Below, piece after piece: positions 26,572 through 35,350 of a stretch of 64,000 bases of DNA. The first letter of the stretch is position 1, and each line of letters starts with the position of its first letter. The notes under the pieces are model-generated. The model was not told where the DNA came from. It saw only the letters and a list, made by a program, of their open reading frames with translations, and did not search any database. Source of the stretch: Eudoraea chungangensis. GTDB lineage: Bacteria; Bacteroidota; Bacteroidia; Flavobacteriales; Flavobacteriaceae. The position numbers and the translations under genes were made by a program. The DNA lies in assembly GCF_029360665.1 (NCBI RefSeq), contig NZ_JARDUB010000004.1, forward strand, positions 186,001 to 250,000. Reading direction: 5' to 3'.

Positions 26572-28890
26572 CTAATACATTAACTTAAGTGGTAGATTTT
26601 CCTCAACTATTAATTCTCCAGAATTTTCAATAATATTATTGGAGTGTATATTGTTCTTGGCACCCCATAAACGTGCCACCAATTTGACCCTATTATCTAT
26701 AAATTTATTGTTATATAGACTAACATTTATAATCCCATAGGTATTGAGCAGAATTCCATTTTCTTTTCGAGTTCCACATTTTGTGAAGGTAGAATTTGTC
26801 ACTTCCAGATTCCCTCCCACCGTAGACTCATCGTAACCCCCTCGATAATAATCGATTACATTTTTAGGAATCCCTTCAAAATAACAATCGGAAATTATTA
26901 TGTTTTCCGCATTATAATCGCCTCGGTCGTCATTTTCCTGGGAGAGCTCAAGACCATTATTACAATTTAGCAGTTCCGTAGACTTCATTGTAATGTATTC
27001 TGAAAAAGCAAATTTGTATCCTTTCAGGACATAGTCAAAGTTTACTATTTTAGAATCTACTACCTCTAAATTGTACAGACTAGACATATTTTCTCTAAGC
27101 GGGGCAAATGCGAAGTTCTCCCCATTCCCTTCTAGTATAACGGCTACTAAGGTGAGTTCACCTTTTGGATTCATTTCGAATGCAGGAGTTTCTGCTTTTC
27201 CGGTATACCTCAGGATAGCCTTATTACTCTTGTCTGAAGAAGCTATGGTTATTTTCTTACCAATTTTTAATACTGAGTTTAGCTCATATCGGTCAGCTGT
27301 CAAAAGGATTGTATCACCAATGGCAGCATTCTCTATTGCCAATTCCAGTTCTGAGGTGGAGCCTGCATAAAGATTATTGGCACTATTATTCACAGTAGTC
27401 GACAGTGGGTACCATCCTGGGCCATATTGGGAGGTATCCATAACATTAGTCTGTTTTTCTGGTACTCCCACAACGGCTCCGACGGCATTCTTCTCCCGTG
27501 AGTTGCCGAAGAGATCTTGTGAAATCAATTCGAATTCAAAACCATTATATGTTTCCATATTTGGTTGATCATTTGTTGGGATTAAAATTTTATCCTCTAG
27601 TGTAAAAAGAGAAAAATCCTCTTGCTTAAATGCTGATTCGTGTCGGAAGAATGTCCCCTGATTATTTATCAAATTGCTCTTAAAAGTGATACCGTCTAAC
27701 GAATCGTGCGCAACTACGGGTTGTTCATCTGCATGTTCATTATAAATAAGATTATTCGCTACAATAGTCCGAATGGGCCTTTCTGAGCGGATTTCGGAAG
27801 CCGGCAACACATCTCTTTGATCAACATTAGAACCCACACCAAATTGCCAAGGCGATGTGCAATTAATCCAAGAATTATACGCCACAACGACATCCGTCAC
27901 CTGTATGTACCGATTCAATGGGGATTTTGGAATTCCGTTCATCACAGCAAGCGGACTTCTGAAAACCTTTCCTTTTAGATTATAGAAATAATTATTGGTT
28001 ACCCAATGCCCAGTCCCGATTAAACGTACACCGCCTATTTGCTCAGATTCGGTATCTCCTATAAAGTAGTTACTATCAATTATACAATAGTTCCCATGTC
28101 TCGTAACCAGCGAGCCTTCACTTTTGTAAAAAATATTATTCCGGAACTCATTAAAATTTGTTTTACTTGAAATAACCTCAACTTCACCATTACATCTTTC
28201 AAAAAAATTATTGGCCACCAAGGTATAACTAGGTGCCATGGAAGTAAAACTGTTTCCAAGCTGAATGGTCTCTGCACTTGGCCCACCTTTCGGTGGTCGC
28301 GGTCCAAAATAATTGTATCTTATTTTATGGTAATTCTTTATATTTTTATTTCCTGCCAAATCAACCCTGATGGTAGGTCCTCTATTAGATTTTCCAGCTA
28401 GGTAGCAGTGATCTAATTCATTATGGCGACCCTTAAACTGCACCCATAGATCTGCGTAGTTTCTTTGTGATTTATTGAAATCTATTATCACACAATCGGT
28501 TATCCGCGAATGGTTGGCCACCGTATCTTGGTTAATTGCGAATTCGATAACTGCTTCGGAAGGAGATGAACCTCCAGTGAAGAATAAGCCATTAACCTTC
28601 AGGTACTCCCCCCCTAGTTTCAAATCGGATTGTCCTACAATAAATACCTTCCCGGGAGTCTCTGCTTTTAAGGTTATTGGCGCTTGTTTCGTTCCATAAC
28701 CGAGTAATCGGATTTCAACATCCTTCCAATAGCCATTAGCCATAACAATTTCAGTTCCAGGAGTTGCATTGTCAATAGCACTGTTCAATTCAGTAATATC
28801 TTTTACATATATACTTTTGGAACCCTGTTTGTTATCACAAGAAAATAATAACAAAATTATGCTTAGTAGCACGAAATATCTTTTTATCAT
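26572..28890 (-). CDS. PL6-family alginate lyase lipoprotein (chondroitinase B-like)
   Basis: The ATG at 28890 (772 residues) is chosen because it starts MIKRYF with a normal lipoprotein signal ending LLFSC (Cys18); an in-frame ATG at 28908 adds six acidic residues. The first ~480 residues are a right-handed beta-helix with PL6 motifs NGEVEVISSKT and SLVTRHG, giving the catalytic pair Lys243 and Arg264, 21 apart as in characterised PL6 enzymes. A second beta-helix domain from ~507 starts with a sequence resembling the first domain but lacks the pair. It is an exported lipoprotein degrading alginate by beta-elimination. It forms an operon with the small kinase before it and KdgK-like after it. 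Confidence 0.93.
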   Translation of the reverse strand: MIKRYFVLLSIILLLFSCDNKQGSKSIYVKDITELNSAIDNATPGTEIVMANGYWKDVEIRLLGYGTKQAPITLKAETPGKVFIVGQSDLKLGGEYLKVNGLFFTGGSSPSEAVIEFAINQDTVANHSRITDCVIIDFNKSQRNYADLWVQFKGRHNELDHCYLAGKSNRGPTIRVDLAGNKNIKNYHKIRYNYFGPRPPKGGPSAETIQLGNSFTSMAPSYTLVANNFFERCNGEVEVISSKTNFNEFRNNIFYKSEGSLVTRHGNYCIIDSNYFIGDTESEQIGGVRLIGTGHWVTNNYFYNLKGKVFRSPLAVMNGIPKSPLNRYIQVTDVVVAYNSWINCTSPWQFGVGSNVDQRDVLPASEIRSERPIRTIVANNLIYNEHADEQPVVAHDSLDGITFKSNLINNQGTFFRHESAFKQEDFSLFTLEDKILIPTNDQPNMETYNGFEFELISQDLFGNSREKNAVGAVVGVPEKQTNVMDTSQYGPGWYPLSTTVNNSANNLYAGSTSELELAIENAAIGDTILLTADRYELNSVLKIGKKITIASSDKSNKAILRYTGKAETPAFEMNPKGELTLVAVILEGNGENFAFAPLRENMSSLYNLEVVDSKIVNFDYVLKGYKFAFSEYITMKSTELLNCNNGLELSQENDDRGDYNAENIIISDCYFEGIPKNVIDYYRGGYDESTVGGNLEVTNSTFTKCGTRKENGILLNTYGIINVSLYNNKFIDNRVKLVARLWGAKNNIHSNNIIENSGELIVEENLPLKLMY

Positions 28891-28939
28891 TTCAAAATTT
28901 TCTAACATTATAGAATAATAAACTCATTACAACTTATGG

Positions 28940-29440
28940 TTACCAGTATTTTCTGGCCATATATTTTAAGATGGTATCTACAATTTCTTCTTCCGAGTAA
29001 GTCATATCAATAGTCAAGGCCCACTTTGGGATTTCAAGTGTTTCAAAATCCGATTTAAGTGCTGAAACGGGTCGATCAGAAGCACTATTTATTTTTAATC
29101 GCTGGGCAGCATTTTCAAAAGTATCGTTCATAAATACCCAATCTAGTGGATGGTCAATATTTGCAGTTAACCTTTGACGATGTTCTTTCTTCAATATCGA
29201 ACATGAAACTACACAACCCTTTAGAGTCGATTCCCTCACTATCAATTCCTCGACGGAAGTCAACCATTTTTCTAAATCTATATCCGGCGGTAGGTTTCCA
29301 TCCGAAATATCATTTTCCATAAAAGGTCTGTCAACATCAAAGAATGGAACTTCCAGTCTTTGTGCTAATTTCTGACCTACAACGCTCTTACCTGTACCGC
29401 ACACTCCAACAAGGATGACTATATAATTATTATTTGCCAT
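28940..29440 (-). CDS. gluconokinase/shikimate kinase-like small P-loop kinase
   Basis: 166 residues. Walker A is GVCGTGKS (12-19), followed by FFDVDRP and CSILKKEHRQRL, which resembles the S-A-L-K-x-x-Y-R-D strand of gluconate kinases. The HP..N..KM substrate segment of true gluconokinases is not present. It is the first gene of an operon with the PL6 lyase and KDG kinase-like genes, behind an operator-controlled promoter, so it should phosphorylate a sugar acid made from alginate or act on a related substrate. The exact substrate is unknown. No signal peptide, so it is cytoplasmic. Confidence 0.75.
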   Translation of the reverse strand: MANNNYIVILVGVCGTGKSVVGQKLAQRLEVPFFDVDRPFMENDISDGNLPPDIDLEKWLTSVEELIVRESTLKGCVVSCSILKKEHRQRLTANIDHPLDWVFMNDTFENAAQRLKINSASDRPVSALKSDFETLEIPKWALTIDMTYSEEEIVDTILKYMARKYW

Positions 29441-29454
29441 ATTATATTTAAAAT

Positions 29455-29506
29455 TGGTTTACCAGTTTGGTTAACCAAAAATACTTATATTTGTAAGACT
29501 AACAAA
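29455..29506 (-). promoter_or_regulatory. promoter of the kinase/PL6/kinase operon with two tandem operators
   Basis: Operators TGGTTTACCA (29455-29464) and TGGTTAACCA (29468-29477) are again 13 bases apart. The minus-strand -7 TATTTTTG (29476-29483) overlaps the nearer operator by two bases, and the -33 TTTG (29503-29506) is 19 bases away. The arrangement is identical to the PL7 promoter. The same operators lie upstream of the divergent plus-strand gene. Confidence 0.85.
29486..29493 (+). promoter_or_regulatory. -7 box of the divergent isomerase/RraA operon
   Basis: TATATTTG matches TAnnTTTG. A TTTG sits at 29466-29469, 16 bases upstream, inside the operator pair, so the regulator would cover the -33 region of this promoter. 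The distance to the ATG at 29558 is about 65 bases. Confidence 0.55.
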
Positions 29507-29557
29507 TTTTTAAGACAAAAAGCAGTAAATATTCTCTAGAACTAACCACAGAAGTAA

Positions 29558-30517
29558 ATGACTAAGGCCGATTACAACAGAAGAAGATTTATGAAATTAT
29601 CCGCCGCAACTTTGGCGGCTGTTCCTCTTATGGGGTTTGAAAACACCGTATATAGTACCTTAACACCTCCGTCTCAGGACATAGAGGTATACCTATTTTC
29701 GAAACACCTACAGTTTCTAGGTTTTAAGGATATGTCGGAGGCCGCAGCCGAGATGGGTTTTAACGGACTTGATTTGACTGTACGTCCAAAAGGACATGTT
29801 TTACCCGATAGAGTAACGGATGATTTACCCAAGGCGGTAGACGCGATGAAGAAATTTGGATTAGCTCCTAAACTCATGACAACCAATGTAGTGGATTCAA
29901 CTAATCCAGTACAGCTTCAAATTTTAGAAACTGCCAGCAAATTAAACTTCACACATTATCGAACAGGTTGGTTAAAATATCCGGAGGATAAGAATATAGT
30001 AGCAAGTCAGGCAATCTTCAATCAGCAGTTCCGTAACCTAGCTATTGTAAACAAAGAATTAGGATTAATCGGTGGATATCAAAACCATACCGGCAAGCAC
30101 GTTGGTGCGCCTATTTGGGACCTGCCGCCCATTCTAGATAATGAAAACAATAAATTCATGGGGTGCCAATATGATATTAGGCACGCTGTGGCAGAGGGAG
30201 GTGGCAGTTGGGAACTCGGTTTAAAACTGGTTGCTCCGTTGATAAGATCTATCGTTATTAAGGATTTTAAATGGGGTAAAGTAGATGGCAAATGGAAACC
30301 TATAAACGTACCGCTTGGTGAGGGTATGGTAGATTTTACGAACTATTTTTCCTTACTAAAAAAATACAAAATTAAAGTACCTGTTTCCCTGCACCTAGAA
30401 TACGATTTGGGAGGAGCGGAGCATGGAGCTTCTACTATTTCAATGGATAAAAAGGAAGTCTTCAATCAAATGAAAAAAGACCTTTCTTTTTTACGTGCTA
30501 AATGGGCAAACGCCTAG
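29558..30517 (+). CDS. Tat-exported sugar phosphate isomerase/epimerase-like TIM-barrel protein
   Basis: 319 residues. A twin-arginine signal NRRRFMKLS is followed by a hydrophobic AATLAAVPL stretch, so the protein is probably periplasmic or membrane-anchored. The body is a xylose isomerase-like TIM barrel (AP endonuclease 2 superfamily), with GFNGLDLTVRP early, YDIRHA in the middle and LHLEYDLGG near the end, carrying likely metal-binding acidic and histidine residues. It is transcribed away from the PL6 operon and shares its operators. The substrate is unknown; a uronate or ketose derived from alginate is the contextual guess. Confidence 0.8.
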   Translation: MTKADYNRRRFMKLSAATLAAVPLMGFENTVYSTLTPPSQDIEVYLFSKHLQFLGFKDMSEAAAEMGFNGLDLTVRPKGHVLPDRVTDDLPKAVDAMKKFGLAPKLMTTNVVDSTNPVQLQILETASKLNFTHYRTGWLKYPEDKNIVASQAIFNQQFRNLAIVNKELGLIGGYQNHTGKHVGAPIWDLPPILDNENNKFMGCQYDIRHAVAEGGGSWELGLKLVAPLIRSIVIKDFKWGKVDGKWKPINVPLGEGMVDFTNYFSLLKKYKIKVPVSLHLEYDLGGAEHGASTISMDKKEVFNQMKKDLSFLRAKWANA

Positions 30518-30538
30518 TAAGTTACCAAACAGTATAAT

Positions 30539-31258
30539 ATGACTTCCATCTCAGATACAACAAGAAAAAAATTAAGCTCGGTCAGTACGGCAACCATCGC
30601 CACATGTCTCTTTAAGAAAGGGCTTAAAAACCAGTTTATACAGGATGTACGACCTTTAAAAAAAGGAAGAGACAATATGGTTGGCGAAGCTTATACCCTA
30701 CGGTACATACCCGCCCGTGAAGATTTGAATCCCATTACAGTATTCCAGGACCCCAAGCATCCCCAACGCATCGCCGTAGAGCAATGCCCCAAAGGTCATG
30801 TAATGGTCATTGACAGCAGAAAAGACGCCCGCGCTGCATCTGCTGGATCTATTCTAGTTACTCGACTGATGATTAGAGGAGCTGCAGGAATAGTCACAGA
30901 TGGTGGTCTCAGGGATTCGGCAGAAATTGCTTCCTTAGCCCTGCCATCCTATCATAAAAAGCCCTCGGCTCCAACTAATTTAACTCTTCATCAGGCTATT
31001 GATATAAATGTTCCTATTGGTTGTGGAGATGTAGCAGTTTTTCCGGGAGATATGGTGGTTGGAGACGATGACGGTGTCATAATTATACCCCATAAATTGG
31101 TTGAGGAGGTGGCAGAGGAATGCGTAAAAATGACACTTTACGAAGAGTTTGTTATGCAAAGGGTGGGAGAAGGACAGGCAATAATTGGCCTATATCCACT
31201 TACCGACTCAGAATGTAAAAAAGATTTCTCGCGATGGTTAGAAGACAAAAATAGTTAG
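30539..31258 (+). CDS. RraA-like / HMG-aldolase family protein
   Basis: 239 residues. The family core is clear: GEAYTLRY (49-56), SAGSILVTRL (101-110) and G-A-A-G-I-V-T-D-G-G-L-R-D with Arg125 and Asp126, the residues that bind substrate and metal in class II 4-hydroxy-4-methyl-2-oxoglutarate aldolases. Family members cleave or decarboxylate 2-oxo acids; others inhibit RNase E. It starts 21 bases after the TIM-barrel gene, so the two form an operon behind the GntR operators. Inference: a non-phosphorylating cleavage of a 2-keto acid derived from alginate. Confidence 0.82.
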   Translation: MTSISDTTRKKLSSVSTATIATCLFKKGLKNQFIQDVRPLKKGRDNMVGEAYTLRYIPAREDLNPITVFQDPKHPQRIAVEQCPKGHVMVIDSRKDARAASAGSILVTRLMIRGAAGIVTDGGLRDSAEIASLALPSYHKKPSAPTNLTLHQAIDINVPIGCGDVAVFPGDMVVGDDDGVIIIPHKLVEEVAEECVKMTLYEEFVMQRVGEGQAIIGLYPLTDSECKKDFSRWLEDKNS

Positions 31259-31275
31259 TTAGGCCAGTAAGCTTA

Positions 31276-31304
31276 GTCCATTGTGAATAAAAAGCACAAC
31301 GGAC
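31276..31304 (+). terminator. hairpin after the RraA-like gene
   Basis: GTCCATTGTG (31276-31285) pairs with CACAACGGAC (31295-31304) with one mismatch. It lies 18 bases after the stop codon but lacks a long T tract, so it is a weak terminator candidate. Confidence 0.4.
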
Positions 31305-31360
31305 AATCTTTAGCCCCCTTGATCCAATAAGTCAGGACAGATTAATTTCTATTTAACCAT

Positions 31361-31714
31361 CTATTGAAGAAGCTCTCCCGACTCTATGGCCTTATGGAAA
31401 TTGGCCTTAACTGTAGGATAAAATCTAAAAAATCGAAACCCATCCTCACGCTTTAAGACAACTTCCACACGGTTTTCTTGGTGGTAGTTAATTTCATGTA
31501 CTACAACCTTCTCCCCTCTGAGTTGCTTATAATTTGCAATAGCTCCCCTTTTAAGAATAAAGTTAGCTCTTGGAAAATTGATATACCTGTATTCCGGAGA
31601 TACTCCTTTTCCAAGGGTAAATACCTCTCCCACCTCAACATTAGTATGGCTATTTTGTCCAAAAAGAGAAAAGGCAGAAAATAACAATATCATAATTATA
31701 CCCTCTTTAATCAT
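31361..31714 (-). CDS. small secreted hypothetical protein
   Basis: 117 residues with a signal peptide (about 1-20, ending FSLFGQ). The mature part is a short beta-rich domain with several basic residues and no cysteine or recognised motif. It is a single gene flanked by an oppositely oriented RraA-like gene and a porin gene. The coding pattern and signal peptide look real, but I do not recognise the family. The 239 bases up to the porin gene show no other feature. Confidence 0.65.
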   Translation of the reverse strand: MIKEGIIMILLFSAFSLFGQNSHTNVEVGEVFTLGKGVSPEYRYINFPRANFILKRGAIANYKQLRGEKVVVHEINYHQENRVEVVLKREDGFRFFRFYPTVKANFHKAIESGELLQ

Positions 31715-31953
31715 AGAAAAAATATTTATTTATTAATATATAGGTTGTTTTTTATGAATTTAATAATTTTAAATCAATTTTCCTTCCAATAAGTTGTTAA
31801 AGTTTAAGAGCATAAAAAAGCTAAGTGGTTTGGTCGAAGAAAATTTAAATGCACTTAAATATCTGTTCAGATTTAGAAATTCTAGTAAATTCCTATGGAG
31901 GTGCTTCTAATAACAGTATTTTATATCTTTAGCGCTTATAGTCTGCAACCTAA

Positions 31954-33162
31954 ATGACAAAACCGGCCCATCTAAAATATCACCTACTTGTTCTTTTTTT
32001 TGGACTAATGGTATTTTCCAAGCTTAGTGCCCAAGAAAAAGTATTGGATTCGAATAAAGTAAGTATTTCCTATGGCTCTAAAGGCTTTCAATTTAAGACA
32101 TTAAACGAACGATTTATGCTTAACATTGAATCCAGGTTTCAATTTAGATTTGCAACCCCCAGCGATCAAAATCCTCTAAATTTTGATGATTTAAAGCTAG
32201 ACAGTCCCCTTTTTAAAATTAATAGAGCACGGCTTAAAGTTGGCGGCAACGCTTTTGAGCCTTGGTTGAAGTATTATTGGGAGTACGAAATAGGACAGGG
32301 AAATCTTTTAGACTTTAGATTAATGATCGAGAAATGGTCTTTTCTTAAGCTTAAGGTAGGCCAGTGGAAAACCTTTTACAATCGTGAAAGAGTTATTTCC
32401 TCTGGAAAACAACAAATGGTAGATCGCTCTATACTTAACAGACCATTTACACTGGATAGGCAGCAAGGAGTTTCTATCTATGGGAGGTTATTCGAAGAGA
32501 GTACCGCGGATATTTCTTATTTTTTATCGGTACTCACGGGTACAGGCCGCGGTAGTTTTGAAAACGACGATGGTAATTTAATGTATGTAGGACGCCTTCA
32601 ATGGAACTTTTTAGGTCGAGAACTAGCCATGGTCGGTTCTGATGTTAGCTATCACGAAAAACCTACTGCCCTCTTGGCTATTGCCGCAGTCACTAATCGC
32701 AGTCAGTTTACTCGTTTTTCTCAGGCAGGTGGAGGACAGTTGGAAGGGTTTGAAGAGGGTATTGCCGGACAATACCGAGTTAAGCAGGCACTTTTGGAAA
32801 CCGCTTTTATGTATCGTGGTTTTTCATGGCAACAAGAATTGCATTTCAAAAACATCTACGACCATGTTAATTTAACAGAAACAGATTTGTATGGGAACTA
32901 TGTACAGGCGGGATATTTTTTTAATAATACCTTCGACTGGTTTCCAAAACCCTTAGAGATTGCAGGCAGACACTCGTTTTACGTGCCAAATAAGTCCTTT
33001 TCACAGGTAAGAGAGGTGGAATATGCCTTGGCTGCAAATTGGTTTTTTGCAAAACATAGAAACAAACTAACCGCAGAGTTTACTTTCTTTGATTTCCAAA
33101 ATATCAGTACAGATGTTCCTGATGGTTGGCGATTTAGGGTGCAATGGGATATTTCCCTTTAA
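31954..33162 (+). CDS. outer membrane porin, phosphate-selective porin O/P-like
   Basis: 402 residues with a signal peptide ending KLSAQ. It is a beta-barrel pattern throughout with FQFKTLNERFMLNIESRFQFR near the N-terminus, KINRARLKVGGNAF, and a terminal strand RVQWDISL. This is the pattern of Bacteroidota OprP/OprO-type porins. Genuine phosphate selectivity is not shown by the sequence. It stands alone, convergent with the 7TM-HD gene. Confidence 0.85.
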   Translation: MTKPAHLKYHLLVLFFGLMVFSKLSAQEKVLDSNKVSISYGSKGFQFKTLNERFMLNIESRFQFRFATPSDQNPLNFDDLKLDSPLFKINRARLKVGGNAFEPWLKYYWEYEIGQGNLLDFRLMIEKWSFLKLKVGQWKTFYNRERVISSGKQQMVDRSILNRPFTLDRQQGVSIYGRLFEESTADISYFLSVLTGTGRGSFENDDGNLMYVGRLQWNFLGRELAMVGSDVSYHEKPTALLAIAAVTNRSQFTRFSQAGGGQLEGFEEGIAGQYRVKQALLETAFMYRGFSWQQELHFKNIYDHVNLTETDLYGNYVQAGYFFNNTFDWFPKPLEIAGRHSFYVPNKSFSQVREVEYALAANWFFAKHRNKLTAEFTFFDFQNISTDVPDGWRFRVQWDISL

Positions 33163-33186
33163 GTACGTAAGATCACAATGTCTTTT

Positions 33187-35235
33187 TCATTCAGGGTACT
33201 CTACCCTGAGATGATAAATATTCGTGAGCTTTTGTTTTAATACTTTCTTTATCTTTTCAATTTCCTTAAATGTAATATTGGCATTTAAGAATTGTTTATT
33301 GTTCATTTGCCCAGCAATGATCTTATCAATAAACTCGTCAATCACCATATAGGTAGGGTTATTCAAGCTTTTAGAAGCTGCTTCAACTGCATCAGACATC
33401 ATGAGTATAGCAGTCTCTTTAGAAAAGGGAATAGGCCCTGGATACTGAAAACTGGCTATTTCAACATCGGGATTATTCTCTTGTTCTTTTTTGTAGAAAT
33501 AATAAACCAAACTTGTTCCGTGATGAGTTCTAATAAAATCTATTACCCTGTCAGGAAGATTATTTTTACGTGCCATTTCTATCCCCTCAATAACGTGGTC
33601 AATTATTATTTTGGCACTTTCTACTGGAGCAATATCGTCATGAGGATTAACATTAGTGATCTGGTTCTCGGTAAAAAAGGTAGGGTTATTCATTTTACCA
33701 ATGTCGTGGTAAAGAGCACCCACTCTTACCAACATAGCGTTGGCACCTATTTCATTTGCCGCGGCTTCCGCCAAATTAGCCACCTGTAAAGAATGATGAA
33801 AAGTTCCTGGTGCTTTATTTGACAGCTCTTTTAATAAACGTGAATTTGTATCGGAAAGCTCCAATAGGGATACATCCGATACCATCCCAAAAACCTTTTC
33901 GTAAATATAAATCAATGGCTGAGCAAACAGGGTAATCATACCGTTTAAAAAGAAAAATCCAAAAATATACCAATTCACATTATCCAGACTTCCTTCATGT
34001 ATAATATGAAAAGCAAAATACCCGACAATATAGATTAAGGTAATCTGACCGACGGAAATAAACAGATTGGCCCTTTTGTACAACTCAGAAACCGTTAAAA
34101 TAGTAACGATACCAGCAATTATCTGTAAAAATATATATTCAAAACTGTTGGGCACAACAAAGCCCAGTATCAATACTGTTAAAACATGCACAAAAAGTCC
34201 GAGACGGGCATCAAAAAACGTTTTTAAGATTAAGGGCATAATACATAAAGGGACCACAAAAACATAGGTCTCATTGTATTTTACTACCAAGGTAGTTACC
34301 AAGACCATTAAAAGAATATTAAAGAATATAAACGTAACTTTGATATTATTTCTAAAGACTTCTGGCCTGTATTTTTTTAAAAACAACAACAGCATCATTA
34401 GCACCAGGGCCACAAGAATAGTATATCCAAAAAGGATAAAATAATAATTATTATCTGTCCATAATTCCGATTCGTATTCTGCTTTCAGAGAATCTAATAT
34501 TTTTAGATTTTCCGCTTCCACAACCTCACCTTTGGCAATGATCAATTTTCCTTCATCTACATTACCCCGTGTCAGGGAAATTTCAGAGAGGGCTTCTTGG
34601 AGTTCCCTCTTTGTTAAACCTTCATCATAGGATACGTTAGGCCTAATTATTTCGAAGAAAAAAGATTTATATTCTGGCTCGTAAGCCTTAAGACTCTTTC
34701 CGCCTAAAACTTTGGAAATGGTGTCGTTTAAGCTCCCCATCTGGTAAAGTTCACTGCTATTAAGTCTTTGTGCTTCAGAATTCTGGACCAGATATATTCT
34801 GTCTTTTAAAATCCCATCATTGGCCTGCACAACTATTCCACGGCTATAAATAGAATCTAACAAATCTTTTGCGACAGATTTTAAAATAGAGAGGGATCTT
34901 GGGTTAAACTTGCTGGGGCTAAAGACCTTAGTAAAACTACTATCAAAATTATCATATACCTCTTTAACGATAACATGGTCGTAAACAAAGTAGTCTATTT
35001 GCTGTGATTCAATTCTCGACCTCTCGGTAAGCATATCCTCTTCTGTCTTCTGAATGGCAAAATCAAATGGTGCATATAGATTCTCGTACTGCCAAGGTTT
35101 ACCTTTTTGAAACTCGTATTTAAACTTGCCTCCTCTTGGGAAAAAGAATACAATGCATCCAACAGTAAGAAGGTAAAGTAGGTATTTGTAAATACGCGAC
35201 CGATTCTTATAAACGCCATCTAAGGTTTTTCCCAT
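33187..35235 (-). CDS. 7TM-HD domain phosphohydrolase (PgpH-type, probable c-di-AMP phosphodiesterase)
   Basis: 682 residues. One N-terminal membrane segment and a large extracytoplasmic 7TMR-HDED domain (about 45-260) are followed by about seven membrane segments, then a cytoplasmic HD domain: HHS at 480-482, H510-D511 in LYHDIGKMNNP, HH at 571-572 and Asp615 in MSDAVEA. All HD metal ligands are present. Characterised PgpH enzymes hydrolyse c-di-AMP, and the domain order matches. It is a single gene facing away from the thiolase gene. The extracytoplasmic ligand is unknown. Confidence 0.9.
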   Translation of the reverse strand: MGKTLDGVYKNRSRIYKYLLYLLTVGCIVFFFPRGGKFKYEFQKGKPWQYENLYAPFDFAIQKTEEDMLTERSRIESQQIDYFVYDHVIVKEVYDNFDSSFTKVFSPSKFNPRSLSILKSVAKDLLDSIYSRGIVVQANDGILKDRIYLVQNSEAQRLNSSELYQMGSLNDTISKVLGGKSLKAYEPEYKSFFFEIIRPNVSYDEGLTKRELQEALSEISLTRGNVDEGKLIIAKGEVVEAENLKILDSLKAEYESELWTDNNYYFILFGYTILVALVLMMLLLFLKKYRPEVFRNNIKVTFIFFNILLMVLVTTLVVKYNETYVFVVPLCIMPLILKTFFDARLGLFVHVLTVLILGFVVPNSFEYIFLQIIAGIVTILTVSELYKRANLFISVGQITLIYIVGYFAFHIIHEGSLDNVNWYIFGFFFLNGMITLFAQPLIYIYEKVFGMVSDVSLLELSDTNSRLLKELSNKAPGTFHHSLQVANLAEAAANEIGANAMLVRVGALYHDIGKMNNPTFFTENQITNVNPHDDIAPVESAKIIIDHVIEGIEMARKNNLPDRVIDFIRTHHGTSLVYYFYKKEQENNPDVEIASFQYPGPIPFSKETAILMMSDAVEAASKSLNNPTYMVIDEFIDKIIAGQMNNKQFLNANITFKEIEKIKKVLKQKLTNIYHLRVEYPE

Positions 35236-35350
35236 GAGAAAGTATATAATTCAAAAATAGAAAATAATAGTGTTACCCTCTCTCTTTTGAGGATGAAACC
35301 GGAGGCATTGCACATAATTTTAGTAATTTCGCCAAATAATTTATCACTAT

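Noticed and set aside
33191-33209. Perfect 8-pair hairpin between porin and 7TM-HD genes
   Set aside because: It lies inside the last codons of the HD gene and has no T tract on either strand, so a terminator role is unsupported.
33292-33789. 165-codon plus-strand frame inside the 7TM-HD gene
   Set aside because: Antisense to a gene with complete HD motifs; composition is not protein-like.
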